DNA from: Eudromia elegans
Taxonomy: Eukaryota > Chordata > Aves > Tinamiformes > Tinamidae
Reading direction: 5' to 3'
Assembly (NCBI GenBank): GCA_003342815.1
Contig: PTEX01000131.1
Coordinates: 1,635,640-1,699,639 of the forward strand
Length of the DNA stretch: 64,000 nucleotides
The notes below the pieces were generated by a model. That model searched no databases, was not told the DNA's origin, and saw nothing but the letters and a program-made list of their open reading frames with translations. Shown piece by piece: positions 38,801 through 53,000 of this stretch. Position numbers and translations under genes: made by a program. Position 1 is the stretch's first letter; every line of letters begins with the position of its first letter.

Positions 38801-40485
38801 AGAGCAGCGAAAACTTGTGGGAGCAAGTCTACTTTTATTTTCCATAGTGAAAAATCACAAAAAAAAGAGATAATGATGCTGAATGCAGAAATTTGAATGC
38901 ATGGTAAATATTTCTTAAAAATGGTTAAAAAAGTCTTTCTAGATGGAAACAAAAAGCCAAGGAAAATTATTAATATAATTTAAATACATATTTTAAGCAA
39001 CTTTTTTAAGGTTTCCTGTAATTTATGGCAGCTATAATAAGAGTAGCAAGAAGTCCTGACTCGTTTTTTAACTATTTACTTGCTCTGCAACTTGAAGTGT
39101 TGAGTTAGGCAAGATTTGGAACTGTAAAGTAAATGCAGTTCGAGATCAAAGTATATTAAGTATTCAGCAGAATAGATTTTTTTTTAAGCTTGACTTTTTT
39201 TTTTTTTCATGTAAAAGTCACTGAAAAAGTGTCTATTTACATCACTATGCACTCAGTCTTGATCAATGCTTTTCAAAACATTAACAGTTTTATATGCCTG
39301 GATGTTTTACTGTAGTTTCTGAACATAATGATTTCTGTACATGCCGGGTCTCATATGTTGTTATCCTTTCTTCTTCCTTATTTTGAGAACACAATATTTT
39401 CATATACTCAGATATGAGTAATACATAATAAGCCATCAACTACAAACTGCCTTTCTTCCTTTCCTTGCATCTCTGGAGAGGTATTATGAGATATGAAGCC
39501 TGTTTACTTTCTTTCAAGCCTTTTTTTGTACTGACAGAGACTGCCCTTTTCCAGGTATTTTCCTCTTCCAGTTGTGGCAACTGCTTAAAGGTTAGGGGAA
39601 TCATAAATGCAAGTAAGCTACACGCTACCCTTACAGAGCACGAAGGTCGGGACTGTTTCCCACAGAGGGATTAGAGGATCCCATCAGACACTTTAGCAAT
39701 CTGATCTAGCTGCTATCGGAAAAGTCAATATTTGCATTCTGTTGAATATGCATGCCCACCAGTGTTTGGAAAAAGGGCTACTTGGTATCTGCACTTGTCT
39801 GATTATCTTGTTTGCATTCACAAGATACTATCTGCAAATCCTCTAATGATTCAAAGACAACAGTGTGTGGAGTCATTTCATTATTAGGATTAATTCTTTG
39901 CTATTCTAAATTAAACAGGCTTAGAATTTTATGTTCTTTAATTTCAAGTAGGGCACTGGAAGGACAACTTGCAGAAAAATATGGAAGAACACTGTTTTAT
40001 TCATAGGATGTTAAGTGAACACACAGAAGCTATTATTCTAGTTTATGGTATGTTAGCATATTGATTTACTAATGGCACTTGAATCACACTGGTTAGAGAG
40101 AAATATTAGTTTATTTGCACATATTAGTGTAACAGAAATTTCTAATTTTTAAATGGTCTAATAATTGCCCAATCAATATATTGTTAATGAAAAGAAAATT
40201 GAAAATGGGTAATTTTCACCCCATGCTCAGTCATGTGTTACAGGTTATAGATATAAAAGTTATTGTATATGGACAGAATCCTATGTACATTAAGCCAGGT
40301 TGATTTAAAGTCAAACTGTGGCCTTCTACAGCTGTGGAGGATGTGGATTGCAGATGGGGACTTAAGTCAGATGCCATCATTTTAAGGGAATTTTCTGAGT
40401 GAATTATCTATCCTTGCAATAAGTGCCGATTGTTAACTTATCTTTCATTTTGACACCTTTTAGCAGGTGTTTGTAAAACAGGAGA

Positions 40486-40509
40486 GACAAACAAACAAAC
40501 AAACCAACC
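40486..40509. repeat. (CAAA)n microsatellite
   Basis: Short tetranucleotide run ACAAACAAACAAACAAAC followed by CAACC. Confidence 0.85.
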
Positions 40510-43500
40510 CTTTTCTGGAGATCCATGGTTTTCCCTTATAACTTGGGCAATAACGGGTAGAGATTAGGCATTTAGAAGTTTGCAGCTCTGTTCGTCCTGC
40601 TTCATTTCACAAATGTGCTCTTGCTTTTCAAATGCCAGTGATGCAGAGGAACACGTGATGCTGTGTGTTACTTGCCAATAGTCCAATTTCTGCCTGCAAT
40701 CATTGATTGTATTGAAGCAGAAGGAATGGGATGTGATTAGCGCAGAATTAGAGGCCACTGAAATCCTGCCACTTGCCAACAAAGGGTGGCGAGAAGGTGT
40801 TTTGCCACTTTCTTTTCAAATGAATAAGTGCCTGGCAAGTAGCATTTCAGCCAAGCAATTGGATCTACCTCCCGTCATCCAAGACGGCATCTGTTGCAGA
40901 TGGAACAGAGCAACCAGGGAAGTCGGTTGTTTCCAGATGCCAAGAGGGAGACCTGGGCCCTTCTAACACAGCGCTCTGTGGAAGAGAGGGAACTCTGCAA
41001 CACCAGTGAGCAGCACCTTGATTCTACCTTGGTCTTCATCTCTGCTGATGTGGCATTGATTGTGTGGGGTCATGTCATGCTTGGGGGAGGAAAACCAAAC
41101 AAATGAAGCAAAAAACAAAACAACAACAAGAGACTCATAACTGTCCTGGATGTTTTAGAAGTTGAAATTGTGAGACTAGTTTGGGAAATACTGGGAAATG
41201 TGCTAAGCTAATATAGAAGGGCAACTGTTGATAGAACTCGGTGTTCAGGAGATCCTTGGGCTTAAAAGCATTATTTGTGAAAAGAAAAAAACAGTAGCAG
41301 TTATTCAGCCATGAAATACAACAGAGAAATTGCAAAGATACTATTAAATTTAAAGCTGTCTATATGATGTAGTTTTTTTAATTTGTGAGATTAATCACAT
41401 TGTAAATGTTCTGAGGCAGCTTTGGATTATCATGTTAATATCTGTTTTTCTCAAAGTGATAAAGCGTATATTTAACTCTCAAAATTATCTCTGTTTGCAG
41501 TATCCCTACATCCTCCGGTACTAATGGCTCTTCTTACAAGAGCTCCATGAGATAGAGTGTAACTTTCAGGATCTGAAACTTAAATCCAGACTAAATTAAA
41601 AAAGATAGAGTGACACTGGTGAAGTGCCCGAAAGGTGGACATGGAAATTTCCATGCCAATACTCACATATGGATTTCTGAAACTTGGTTATGTCATTTGT
41701 AGGATTGAAACTGAAAGTCCATTTCAAAATGGAAAAGAATTGAGAACATCGTACATATATCGCATTCTTAGGTTCAGTTCTGAAGGATGCATGCCTCCAT
41801 TGTGGTATTTTCCTTATTGTTATTATTTTCTCACTACTAAGTATTTCATTGTGTCTCCCCTTTTTGTTTTCTCAAATACTTTTCTGAGAAAAATAATGGG
41901 GCATGTCTCTTGCTCCTATTTTTTCCCGTTTTATTTTTCTGAATCTAGAAAGAATGTCATCTGTTGAAGAATGTCAGACTGACTGTCTGGCCATTGGGCC
42001 AAAATGTTTGGCTAGCCCTATACTCAATAAAAAAGCAGCAAAAGATAAATAATGGAGTAGTTCATTTTCTTCTGCTAAATAATGAAATTCATATAATGAA
42101 AAAATAAACCATTCCATTTTATGTTATCTGAAAAATTGATAGCTAGTTTATGGTTTCTACATTATTCAGATAACAGAAAATACACAATATGCTTGGATTT
42201 GATTTAATGCTTCCCTTCAGCCACACAACCACTAGCCTTAGCAGAATATGTATCACCTGCTCACTTATAAACACAGTAATAGTATGTATTTTTACATTGT
42301 GAAGTAGATATTGAAAAATATAAGTATCTTGTCCTCTTTCTAAAAGTGCTGTAATGTCTTTGATTATAGTCCAAATTATAATCTGAATAGTTGTTGAGTT
42401 ATAATTACAATTATTGTATATGCCATTCTTTTAACCTATAATGATGAGTATAGATCTAGTTCCCTGCCTTGGAAATGCACTGTGTTTAACTTCATCTGAA
42501 TAGTCCCTTTAAAATTGTAGTGATATGGTTTGCTTATGCATAAGACTTGTGTGGAATTGACCTGCTGATGCTGCGTGCTCATGATTATTGCAAGCTTGAG
42601 CTGTGCAGTTGCTCATTACATCAAGTCTCATGGTAAGGTCAACTGGTGGCCTTCAAGGATGAAGGATCTTGTATTCCAGGGCTGACACCAGACTAGCTTT
42701 TGGTAAATAGCATATTTAAACAGCATATTTAAAAATTATAGGAATATTTTAGTTCTTCTATTAGTTCATGGCAGACTGCCTAATTCACGGCAGTATTGGG
42801 GCAGACTGCCAGAAATACTGGAAATACAGGAAAAGATTTAAATTTCTAGTTGTACTCCCAAAGATATCTATAGGTCTGGTGTGCTCATGTAGTAATTACT
42901 AAGGAAGTTCCTCAAAGGTGTGTAATAACTCACTGCTTGGTACTAAAACTATATTTGTTATTTGTGTTTTTAACAAGGGGAATGCAGTTAATAGGCAGTA
43001 CAATATTTCCTGCTTTGTCAGTAAAAAATCAATATTTATAAAAGTAGGGTTGTTATTAATTTCAGTTATCACATTTCACCAATAGAGAGAGAACCATGTG
43101 CTGCTAATCATAAAAATTCACAAAAAATAGTGTGTCAAATCTTAGACTTTCTCTTTTTTAGGAATTGTATTTTAGATAATGTGTTTGTAGTGTGTGCTTT
43201 AGTTGCTAATTGCAAGATATGCTGGAACTTTGAGCTTTTTCAATGTGCTCTTGTACCTAAAAGATTTATTACAGATATGTCATGCAACAAAAAAAAAAAA
43301 ATCTGTTAACATCTTGTAATTTTTTATAGCATCAAAATTCAAAATGCTTTGAAGTCTAGTCTAATCAAAATCACACTCAAAAAAAAAAAAAAAGGTGAAC
43401 TGAAAGCTGCACTATTTGTATCTTTTAATGGATTTGTTTATTTTAAATAGTGATATTTGTACAATGTTAATAGTCAAGGAAAATTCAGTGCAGAAAATTA

Positions 43501-43569
43501 GTGTACCGCAATTAAAACTTCTGCATCAAAGATGCAAGTACTTAGGGATATGTGCCGGGCCAGTAGAAC

Positions 43570-43631
43570 TTCTTTCCATTCCTTTACATTCTGTTTCATT
43601 CCTTTTCCATTTTGTTCCTTTTTCCATTCTA
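43570..43631 (+). repeat. Degenerate TTCCATT/TTCATT pyrimidine-rich repeat
   Basis: About 60 bases of irregular TTCCATT, TTACATT, TTCATT and TTCCTTT units. It produces phenylalanine/proline-rich frames on the plus strand that are not genes. Confidence 0.7.
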
Positions 43632-44045
43632 TTGTATTTAAAATAAGTAAGACATTAAAATTATCACTGAAGATTTTTATTTCTCGAATATTACAGGGAA
43701 CCATAGATCTAGATGGGCTAGGAACAGAAGAGGAGAAAAACACCCATAACTATGCCTAGTACTTTGTTTTGGAAAATTTAGTCTATCAGCCTTCCACTTT
43801 TGGCAACAAAACTATGCAGCAAATCAAGGCAACTGTTTGGTTTTGAATACTCTAAAATAAAATAAAAAGTCCTTTTTTTTTTCTTTTTCCTATTTAAAAG
43901 CCAGTTGACATTAACAACATAAATACTTAAATGCTGAAGTTAAGGAAACAGAAAATATTTTTGAATTCTTGTGGTTTTTTATATGTTGACAGATAAACTC
44001 TATATTGAATATAATAATCTCATTTCACCATCAAAGAGGGAAGCC

Positions 44046-44109
44046 TCTGTGTGTGTGTATATATATTATTATGTATATATATATTATATGTGTGCGTATA
44101 TATATATAA
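44046..44109. repeat. TG/TA compound microsatellite
   Basis: CTGTGTGTGTGTATATATAT followed by irregular TATTAT, TATATA, TGTGTGCG and TATATATA. Confidence 0.9.
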
Positions 44110-47009
44110 AAGCCAGGCTATTATGAAGATGCCAACTCTAACATTGTACATAAAACCTTTCCAAACAGTGCTATTAAATGTACATTTTTAGGGGAGAAGT
44201 TAGTCTTGAGTAACGGAGCTTGCACGTATGTATGTCTGTGCATGTGAAGTCTGGAGGAGGAAGTGTGCTGAGCAAGAAGCTGCTTGACGTTTGCAAGCAC
44301 AGTGTGCAGCTGCAGCAGCTGAAGGGAGCAGCCAAGAAACAGGTAGGAGCCCTTAACGTAGTCTTTGGGGAGCTAACTCTGAACCACTTGGAGTCACCTC
44401 TGCTCTTAGTGTTGCTTTCGTTCCCCAAAACGTTAGGCAAGAATCACTTTTTCAAAAGGAATTTCCATTGTCATTTTGTCATCTAAAGGTTAATGTGCTT
44501 TGGCGGGTTTTGGAAAACTTTAGTCAGTGCTAACTGCCCTTGCTGTTGAAATTAGGCCATACAATAGCCCAGAAATAGAAGGTTGAGTTCTCTTTCTGGC
44601 CCTGAAATTAGAAGATACCTTATTTATTTTAATTCAGTTTTAGATATTAACACCTGTTAACAAGGTTTGATCAGAACTTATTCAAATGCTAACTCAAGTT
44701 CATGAAGCAGCTGCAGGTATTACATGTTCTAGTGGTAATCATTCTGTAATCAGTGCAATCAGTCAATTTGGTGGCGATCAATCTGTGAATAGAAGGAAGG
44801 ATTTTTTGGGGCAGCAGAACAATTGCTACTTAAACGCTTCATGACCTCCCTTCCTAAATGTGAGTTTCTCTTTGTGTGGTGAAACACCTGGTCCAAAATG
44901 CTGTTGAATGCTCATCTGCCCAGTGTAGGTCCTAGGTGTGCCTTTAGGCTTCCACATAAATATTTGTATTGAAGAATCCTGTATGTACGGGATGTCCCAC
45001 CAAAGATATCAGTCTCGTTGCCTAAAATGCAGACACTAGTGCTATCCCCTCAGTACTGTTATGGAGCTAGTTTGTACCTCCAGAGTTGTACTGATCTTTT
45101 AGTGGTGTTTTGTTTTGTTTTCCTCTTAATAACACTAAATAATGCAATGTACTGACCCTTTCCAGATACTTTATTTTCAGATATTTTCATATAACTCTGA
45201 AAAAATAGTATATCTGCATGAACCTTGCTTACCCTCAGGAATTTTTTTCCAAGTGTTATTCTTCTGCATGTGTTTTCTTGCTAGCCTTTCTGCCATTCTT
45301 ACAGTACTGTCTACATAGTCATAGTCTTGTGTGCATTAGATATTTTTCTGTTGATTTGGTCAGCAGAATTTCATACTGAAGAGGTAGCTCCACTGTGAGA
45401 TTACATTTGTAATCCCCACTTGTGTTAACGGATTCCAGACTTTTCGTCTCAGAGGAAACCATTAAACTGTTTGCAGACCAATAATCCGTTAGGGGATTTT
45501 CTGTTGTTTATCTAGGGCAAGCCTGTGGGCTACTGATTCTCTTTAATATTTCCCTGTTTATAGGAAACACAGCTTCTGTAGACAATGCAGGACAAAGCAG
45601 GACAGTGCTTATGCAAAGAAAAAGACACAGAACTTTGATTTTTATACTTTGTTTCTATCATGAACCTCCCCAATAGATTTTAAATTTTTATCAATCAAAA
45701 ATAAATAACAGGAGATAATCCAAATGTGCTCTTGGAAAATGAATCTCTAGATTCGTGAATAAGTTTTACTTGACTCCCCTTGACATGATGGAAATGCCTA
45801 ATTCCACTAGAAAATGACAGACCCATTATTAAAATATCTGTATGACAGTCTAAGATGACTCTGAAAGTATAAAGGGATAAATTATTTGTTGATTATTTGT
45901 AAATTTGCTTGGGGAACCCTAATTCTCTCTTCAGGAAATTGCTGGAAAATGAGGAGAGTAGACAATGTACATTTGAGGAAATTAAATTCAATTGTTCAAG
46001 ATGATTTTTAAGCTGCTATATTATCTGTGAATCTAGTAGGTAATCTACAGAATTTGCAAATGAAAAAATGTTTGTAGATCAATATGCAGCAAGATTTTGT
46101 TCAAATGAAGGTTGCTTAGAAAAGCTAACACTCTTCAAGAAATTAATTTTATTTAATTTTCATTTTCTTTGCAGGAGTTAGTATTTCTGGTCTAGATTGT
46201 GTCACGGTCATGGAGAAGGGAGGCAGCTTTTATGTTTTCATAAAAACGTTTAAGGCTAAAAGTGGAATCCCGTTTGGAAATTAATGCATCTCACAGAGAT
46301 CAGAGTTTGGTTTATGATGTTCCCTCTGAATTTCTCTATTAATAACCAAGCAACAACAATCTATATCAGCCTTTCTCTTACAGAGTATAGTCATGTGGAT
46401 AAAGTGCACTTAAACAAAAGACAGCAAAAAGACATAATTGTCAACTGCAACAACTGCACATGTCTAATATCTATAGGTACCAGAATTTGACTGTTATGCA
46501 GGAAATTGGAAAAAAGTGGAAGGTCTGAAAATGATTTTCCCCTTTCCAAGTCTTATTTTATATTATTGTTTCTTGAGGTTACAATGGACCAGATATTATA
46601 TAAATAGCAACATCTCTAATTTCGCTAGTTAATATGTTATATGACACTAATTTACATTTTCCTGGGAGCCGGGCACATTACCCACTGCAATAGGAAATAA
46701 ATTTTATCGTTAACAAGGATTTTTTGCTATGCTATTCTATGCTAGCAGTTTCTTTCCTTCCAGCCCCCTTCAAGCAATCTGCAGTGTCCATTATAAAACA
46801 AAATTCTGTGATAGGTGCACTGAAGTGTTCTTTGATTATTGATGCTGCTTTTTTAAGAAAAATAAAAATTCTCTTCCTAAATATTTTTTCTAAGTGAAGC
46901 ATAGTGAAAAATGAAGTAAACTGTATCATGAAAAAGTATACACGTTCAAAGCTAAATTGGATAAATCCACAGAAGCAAATTGCATTTTCATGTTATCTCC
47001 TTACTGCAG

Positions 47010-47012
<3 letters not shown>

Positions 47013-47047
<35 letters not shown>
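47013..47047 (+). repeat. Poly-T tract (35 T)
   Basis: An uninterrupted T35 between GCAGAGC and GCATAAAAG. It could be the A-tail of a minus-strand retrocopy, but I see no AATAAA or ATTAAA next to it, so expansion of a plain homopolymer is as likely. Confidence 0.95.
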
Positions 47048-47049
<2 letters not shown>

Positions 47050-50000
47050 ATAAAAGCCAAAAAAGCTTGAAAATGGAAATGTACTGGGATTTCCTTAGGT
47101 GATTTGTTTATATTTAGTGTGAGTTAAATATTTTTAGTTTAGGCATTTTTCAGCAGAAAGTTTTACCCAACTCAGAAAATGTTCTGATTTCTGACATACT
47201 CTGAGTCTTGGTGATATGAGTTACAATGTCCCGTGCATCAAGAATGTCTAATATGAGGAACAAATAGTACTGATGCTCCTCCATAATTACCCTATTGTAC
47301 TACAATGTTAATGATGATGGATTCAGAGTATACATTCTTAAGTATCCCACATCTATAGGCAGCAGTCTATGAAGTCTGTCCTTACCAAATTCTCTAGGCC
47401 CTACAGCAAAGGGAAAAAGATAAATGAGGTAAGATTGAGAGATTTCCATTCTTTTACCTTGCCTCACCCACAATATTTTAGCTTTAAGCTCCCTATTTTC
47501 TTTCAGCTATCCTGATACTTCTAGATTTGCCTCTTTAATATAGAAATATATTAATGTGTCAGTTCTTCTGTGAGTATGGGGCAAAGAGACACCCTTGAAT
47601 CTCATCGTGATGAAAGTCATGAGAACAGAGAAAGATTCTAACCTTGGGGAGAAATTTCAGATATTGGGAAAGTTTTATATTGGTGTGCTGAGGAAGCTGA
47701 AAATGAGGTAGAGGAGCTTTCAGACTGGCAGAGGACATTTTTAGTAAAGCTTTAAACAATAAACAATTTTTCAGTGGTTGATTTCACAAATGATACTTTT
47801 TTTAAAAAAAAAAAGTAATCTACCTTATATACTGAGGGAAAATTTCAGTCTATTTTCAATTTCAGGCTTCAAAAGTTTGCAAGTGTTTAGAATATAAAAT
47901 GTTTGTATATCTGGCTATATTACCTATGTGTTACTCCAGTCCATTTGGCTTTCTCTCCTTAAAGCAAGATATGTTCTGTATATTTTGAAGTGATCAAGAT
48001 GTCCTATGTTGTGGTTAAGGAAACCATATTTAAAATATACCTGTTTAAATGGCATCAGACTAATGAAGTTTTATTTCTATTGCAGATAAGATTTATGATT
48101 TACATTTTGCCCACTTATATACAAACTTTTTTTTTATTATTAACTCTTCATATTAACTGATATGGTGTAATGTTGGCCATAGAAACCACTTAGGATTTAA
48201 ATACTGTTACAGAGAGAAATAAACTTTAAAAGGATTGCATATGATTCTATCATTTTAGCTCTGAAACAGCCCAAGTTGCAATGAGTTGTGGTTAATACAG
48301 GTGGTATGTATTTTTAGAAAATTTAAGAGTTGGGTTTTTAATATGGAATTTGGGGCTAATTGAAAGGCCACTCCAGGTGATAAATTGTTAAAGGAAATTA
48401 TAAGCAGAATTATGCACCAGTGAATAACCAGCAGCGAAATAGCCAAACAAATCCATTGGCAGTGCTAACGAGCTCATTTTACAGTCCTGAGCTGCTGACT
48501 GCACTTGATGAGGATACTGAAACTGCTTGCTAGCCCTAGGAATGTGTTTACTTATGACAGATCTTCTAAGCCCGGTACAATGACCTTAACTGTAGGATCA
48601 ATTTCGGCTGGCATTTAAAATTTTGTGAAACCATTAATCTCTTTAATAAAGCTCCTGGTAGCTATTCTGCTTCATAGAGTTGTGGGTGTCTCTTTGTTCT
48701 CCTTAATAGTCAACACTGTCCAAAAGTAAATTAGTTGCATCCTCAGTACATTGTTAGCTGCTGATTAGCTCCCTGAGGATTCTTTGTATTTTTATTTTTC
48801 CTCTCTTCTAGTCTGACTGCCTTAGGGAATTAAGCTTATGCAGTCACTCTTTCTGTCTATCAGTCCCCACATAATAAATTTTGAGATCATTGATCAGATT
48901 GAATGGAATTTGAAAGTGAAATAGGAGCCTCAAAATGATATTTTACAAGTTTTGTGCAAGTCGATTGGTTGATAAAAGGCAGTACTTAGTGTCTCCCAGA
49001 GAGGAAAGGAGGGACAACTAGCTCACCCTAGTTAGTGGCTAGCAGATTAGTAATGACAAGCCCGTTAGCATCTGCATGGTAGCATTTCGGTTTGGTCAGG
49101 TTTTCATGTCCTATTTCATGTTATATTTGGTCATATTTTATCTGGTAGCCCTGTTTTCACAGGAGACATGAGCTTCCTCCAAAAGGAAGTAAAGGGGAAG
49201 AACTCCCAGGAAAAGCTAGGAGATTTGTGAGTAACTAGACTTCATGCAATTTGTAACTTTTATTTTTTTTTCTTATGAGGCAGTGTCAAATTGTTGTTCT
49301 TTTCATACTAAGAACTCAGTGTAAGACAAAGTAGATTTTTTTTAAAAAAAAAAAACCTTTCTGCGGGCCAGGCATTGCCCTCTGCAGAGTGCTCCTCAGG
49401 TTTGGGCTTGTCAGAGTTCTGAATGTAAACAGAAATGTTTCTGAAAGATCTAACCTTCTCCAGCAGACATGGGCATCTTCAGGCATGCATTTCTGACCAT
49501 GTTCCATGTTTATCAGGGCAGAATTGTGTGGTGACACAAATGAGTCCTTAGCCCCCAGGCACTGGCTGCGTGCCAGCCTGCCATCCTTGGCCACTCCTTC
49601 AAACGTGGCAGGAACTGCTCTGTTTTACTGTAATGACCAAGCTAGAACCTCACATTTAGAGAAATGGAGGAGTATTGGAGTGGTTTAAGCCTACCTTCTT
49701 TCTGATTTGTGTTGAATGAAGCTCTGCACTCTTTATTAAGCGTTACAGAAAGTTTCTTACTACCACGTTGCATACAGAGCTGTAGCCACAGCACTTCATT
49801 ATGTGCAAAATGTGAGTGTTCTTCTCTGATGTTAATATGTTTATTGGAGCATTGCTGTACAATGGCAGCTCTGGTGATTACATATTCAGTGGGAGAACCG
49901 AGTTACTAAGACTGCAACTTCTTTTGTAATACAAGCTTCCTCCTTACACGAGAATTTAGCAGATGTGCATGAAAATTGTCTTGGGGGTGAGTGGGGATTT

Positions 50001-53000
50001 TTTGGCACTTTTTTCAGTTTGGTCTGGAAGGAATAGCAGGAAGCATTCAGCAGATGTAATTATTTAAAAAGGCTGCAATAGAAATGGGGAAAAAATGAAG
50101 AGAAATAAGTGGTAGGTTTTGTACTTTAGGGCTAATGAGGCAAAATTCAGTACTAAACTATTCCATATTGCATGTGTATTAATGCCAAATGAATAGTATT
50201 CATCATTTTCCTTTTCTGAAAAGATACTGAAAAGAATATTCATCTCACTGCAAAAGGATGGAAGACCTAAGGGTTTTCCCCACCAGCTCTCATACTGTAT
50301 TATCTTGTCTGCTGTTTATTTCACTACAGCTGGGGTTAAGCTGTACCTTTAGCTTATAAATGGAGTGATATTTGTAAATTACAAAAAAAACCCCAAAACT
50401 CTGTAAATTACAGAGTATCATTAATGTGAGTAGTACTAATGGAAAGTAAGATGTGAAAGGAACTGGTATTGCTTTCCAACAGAGAAGAAACTTTGCTAGT
50501 TCATATATATCTATATTGATCTCTTGGCACCTGGCTTGCTGCTTGGACTGGAGTATAAGATCAGTAGTGGCTTCTCTCTCTAGATTTGCCAGTTTGTTAG
50601 TAATACAATTCCCTGTTTAGGGACACTTTATCCACTAATTTGTTGATGGCCTGTGTGTCTTTACTATTTGCCCAACTCTTTAGGAAAAACGGCAGCCTGC
50701 TATTTAATGATTTTAAATCATTAGGAAGCCTGCTATTGATATTTTCTCCTTCACCTATACTAACTCTTAACATCGGTGTTGCCTGGATGATGGTTTATAG
50801 TTTAACTTTTGACTGCTCAGAAATACGCTGCTTAAAAATGAAGAAAGCTGTATTTTAGGTTGCCTCTTGACAGTATTTATGCACAGTTTTGTGGTGGAGT
50901 TTTGTACAGAGAAATAATACAGAGAAATACTTTCTATGAAGCCTGATGCTACCTTCTGTTCTCTGTCAACAGAAACTATTTTTTTTACAATATTGTAAAC
51001 CTCCCACTTCATGTGTTACCTAAGAAATGAATATATGAAAACCATCACATATTAGTTGTAAAGTTGCCATGTCTTCTCTAACTATAAAATTGTTACAGTC
51101 TATTTCTTCTTTCTGTAAAGTTCTTATGAATATGTGAATATGGACTGCGCCTTTCTTCTCAAATTCTGTGGTAGTATGAAAGCTATTCCACAGAACTTAT
51201 TTACTGACACGTTGTTAGAGAGGGACTAAGTGAAAAAGAGTGGCCTAGCTAGACCAAAACAAGAAGAATAGATTTCTTTGAGAAATTTCAGCATCCTATA
51301 ATAATGGTCTTTACATTATTACACAGTGAGAAAGGCAAGAGGAGGAAACAAACACAGGATAACAAAGCTGTCCATCACAACTTTTCACGTTAAGCAAGTT
51401 GTGGCTGGATAACAAAGGGCTATGTGTAGGGATTGAATGAAAGTCCGAGGAAGAGGGATGTTTTTCTCTCTCAGTGGCACAAAGGAGAAGGTCATAAAAA
51501 GAATTGAAGCTTTTCTAGAATGAGAACAGGAAATGCCTGGCTAAAGCACCCTATTTGCCCATAAGGAACCAAAAACCAACCAACCAAAACTCGCTATTTT
51601 AAATTCTGCTCTATTTTCATTTTAGTTTGAGAAAGGATAGTAGGATTAGGAAAAGCTATCAAAGAGAGCAGGCTTCAGGAGAACACCTCCTTTCCTTTAA
51701 AACACAGGTATCCTGTATATGTGTATGCAGGTATCCTTTGCTCTATTTGCATTCCTATTCATAGACCATATAAACTAGGTTATACTGTGTCCAATTAATT
51801 GGCAATAACAGTTGCATTTCACTTCACATTTTACTTGTTGTTTTCCCTTTTTCTCAATTACACACATTCCTTTTTTTTTTAAACTCAGAACATAGCAGTC
51901 TATATATAATGGTCATAATATATAGTCATAATATTATGGTATGGAACTTGTAACTCAGTTTATAAAATAGCTAGGTATGTATGCATATTAATATACATAT
52001 GTGCATGTTGTATGTATAAGTATACATTTATACACAGTTATAGGATGTTACAAGGATGATATATATGCTATATAATACTATTTGAGGTGATTTTTTGAGT
52101 CGATATATAAGATGAATTATGCATTATTTTATGCAAACAACACTATCTTTTTGAGAGTGAATTTCATTTTAGAGCATTTTCTTCCCAGAATTGACTGAAT
52201 TAATGCAAAATTGGATTATCTGGGAAATTGTTTATAAAACTATAACGAGGTAGAAAACATAAGTGTGCAAAATAAGAATTGTGTGAAGAAATAATAAAGC
52301 AAGGCACACATCCTTACATTGCTTAAATATTGTAAGATTCAATTTTCCTTGGGTTACTGAAGAGGATGAAGTCTGTAGTTCAATACAAGACTTGTATGCT
52401 TTATTTTGTTTAGTAGTCTCTTATTACTTAGTTCCCTTTCTTAGGATAATCTGAAGCCAAATTACTTTCCTTATGATCTCCGAGTACTTAATTAAGTCCA
52501 GCATTGAACATCACAAACTGAAGAGTTTTGTAGTGGTAGAACTCTGGTGGATAAATGTTTCTGGTTGGAGAGGGTAAAAAATATTCATATGAAGAGATAC
52601 GAATTCTGGCTTAATTTTTTTCCTTTTTTTTTTGTGTGGATTATTAACAATGGAATGGTACTTCATATAAACAGGAAGGTCATATGAGCATTGAAAAACA
52701 TCACAACTAAATGAGTATTGAAAAAACACAATGATGGATATATACGTTATTAACACATGGTGAAATCATAACAGAGACACATTTTTTTCCTTAAATATTT
52801 TGACTGCCCCAAATAAAGAGAAAGAAACAGATGCTTTTCACTATTTCTGTAACTGTGTTTTGAGTAATTCTTTAGAAGTGAAATCAGGAACCATATTCAC
52901 ATGCTTAAGATCCTCTTTCTTAAAATGTCATTCATTTTCCTTTGTATTCCTCTTCTTTTTTTTTTTTTTTTTTAAAGTATCTTCCCTCAAAAAGAAGTTC

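Larger units (their letters stand above)
35855..47012 (+). other. FSTL5: FSTL5 next intron, middle part
   Basis: AT-rich intron with no recognised exon. It holds a (CAAA)n run at 40486-40509, a TTCCATT-like pyrimidine tract at 43570-43631, a TG/TA microsatellite at 44046-44109 and an exon-like stretch with a good donor at 44343 but no open frame through it. A moderately GC-rich unique stretch at about 40560-41070 has no recognised content. Confidence 0.75.
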
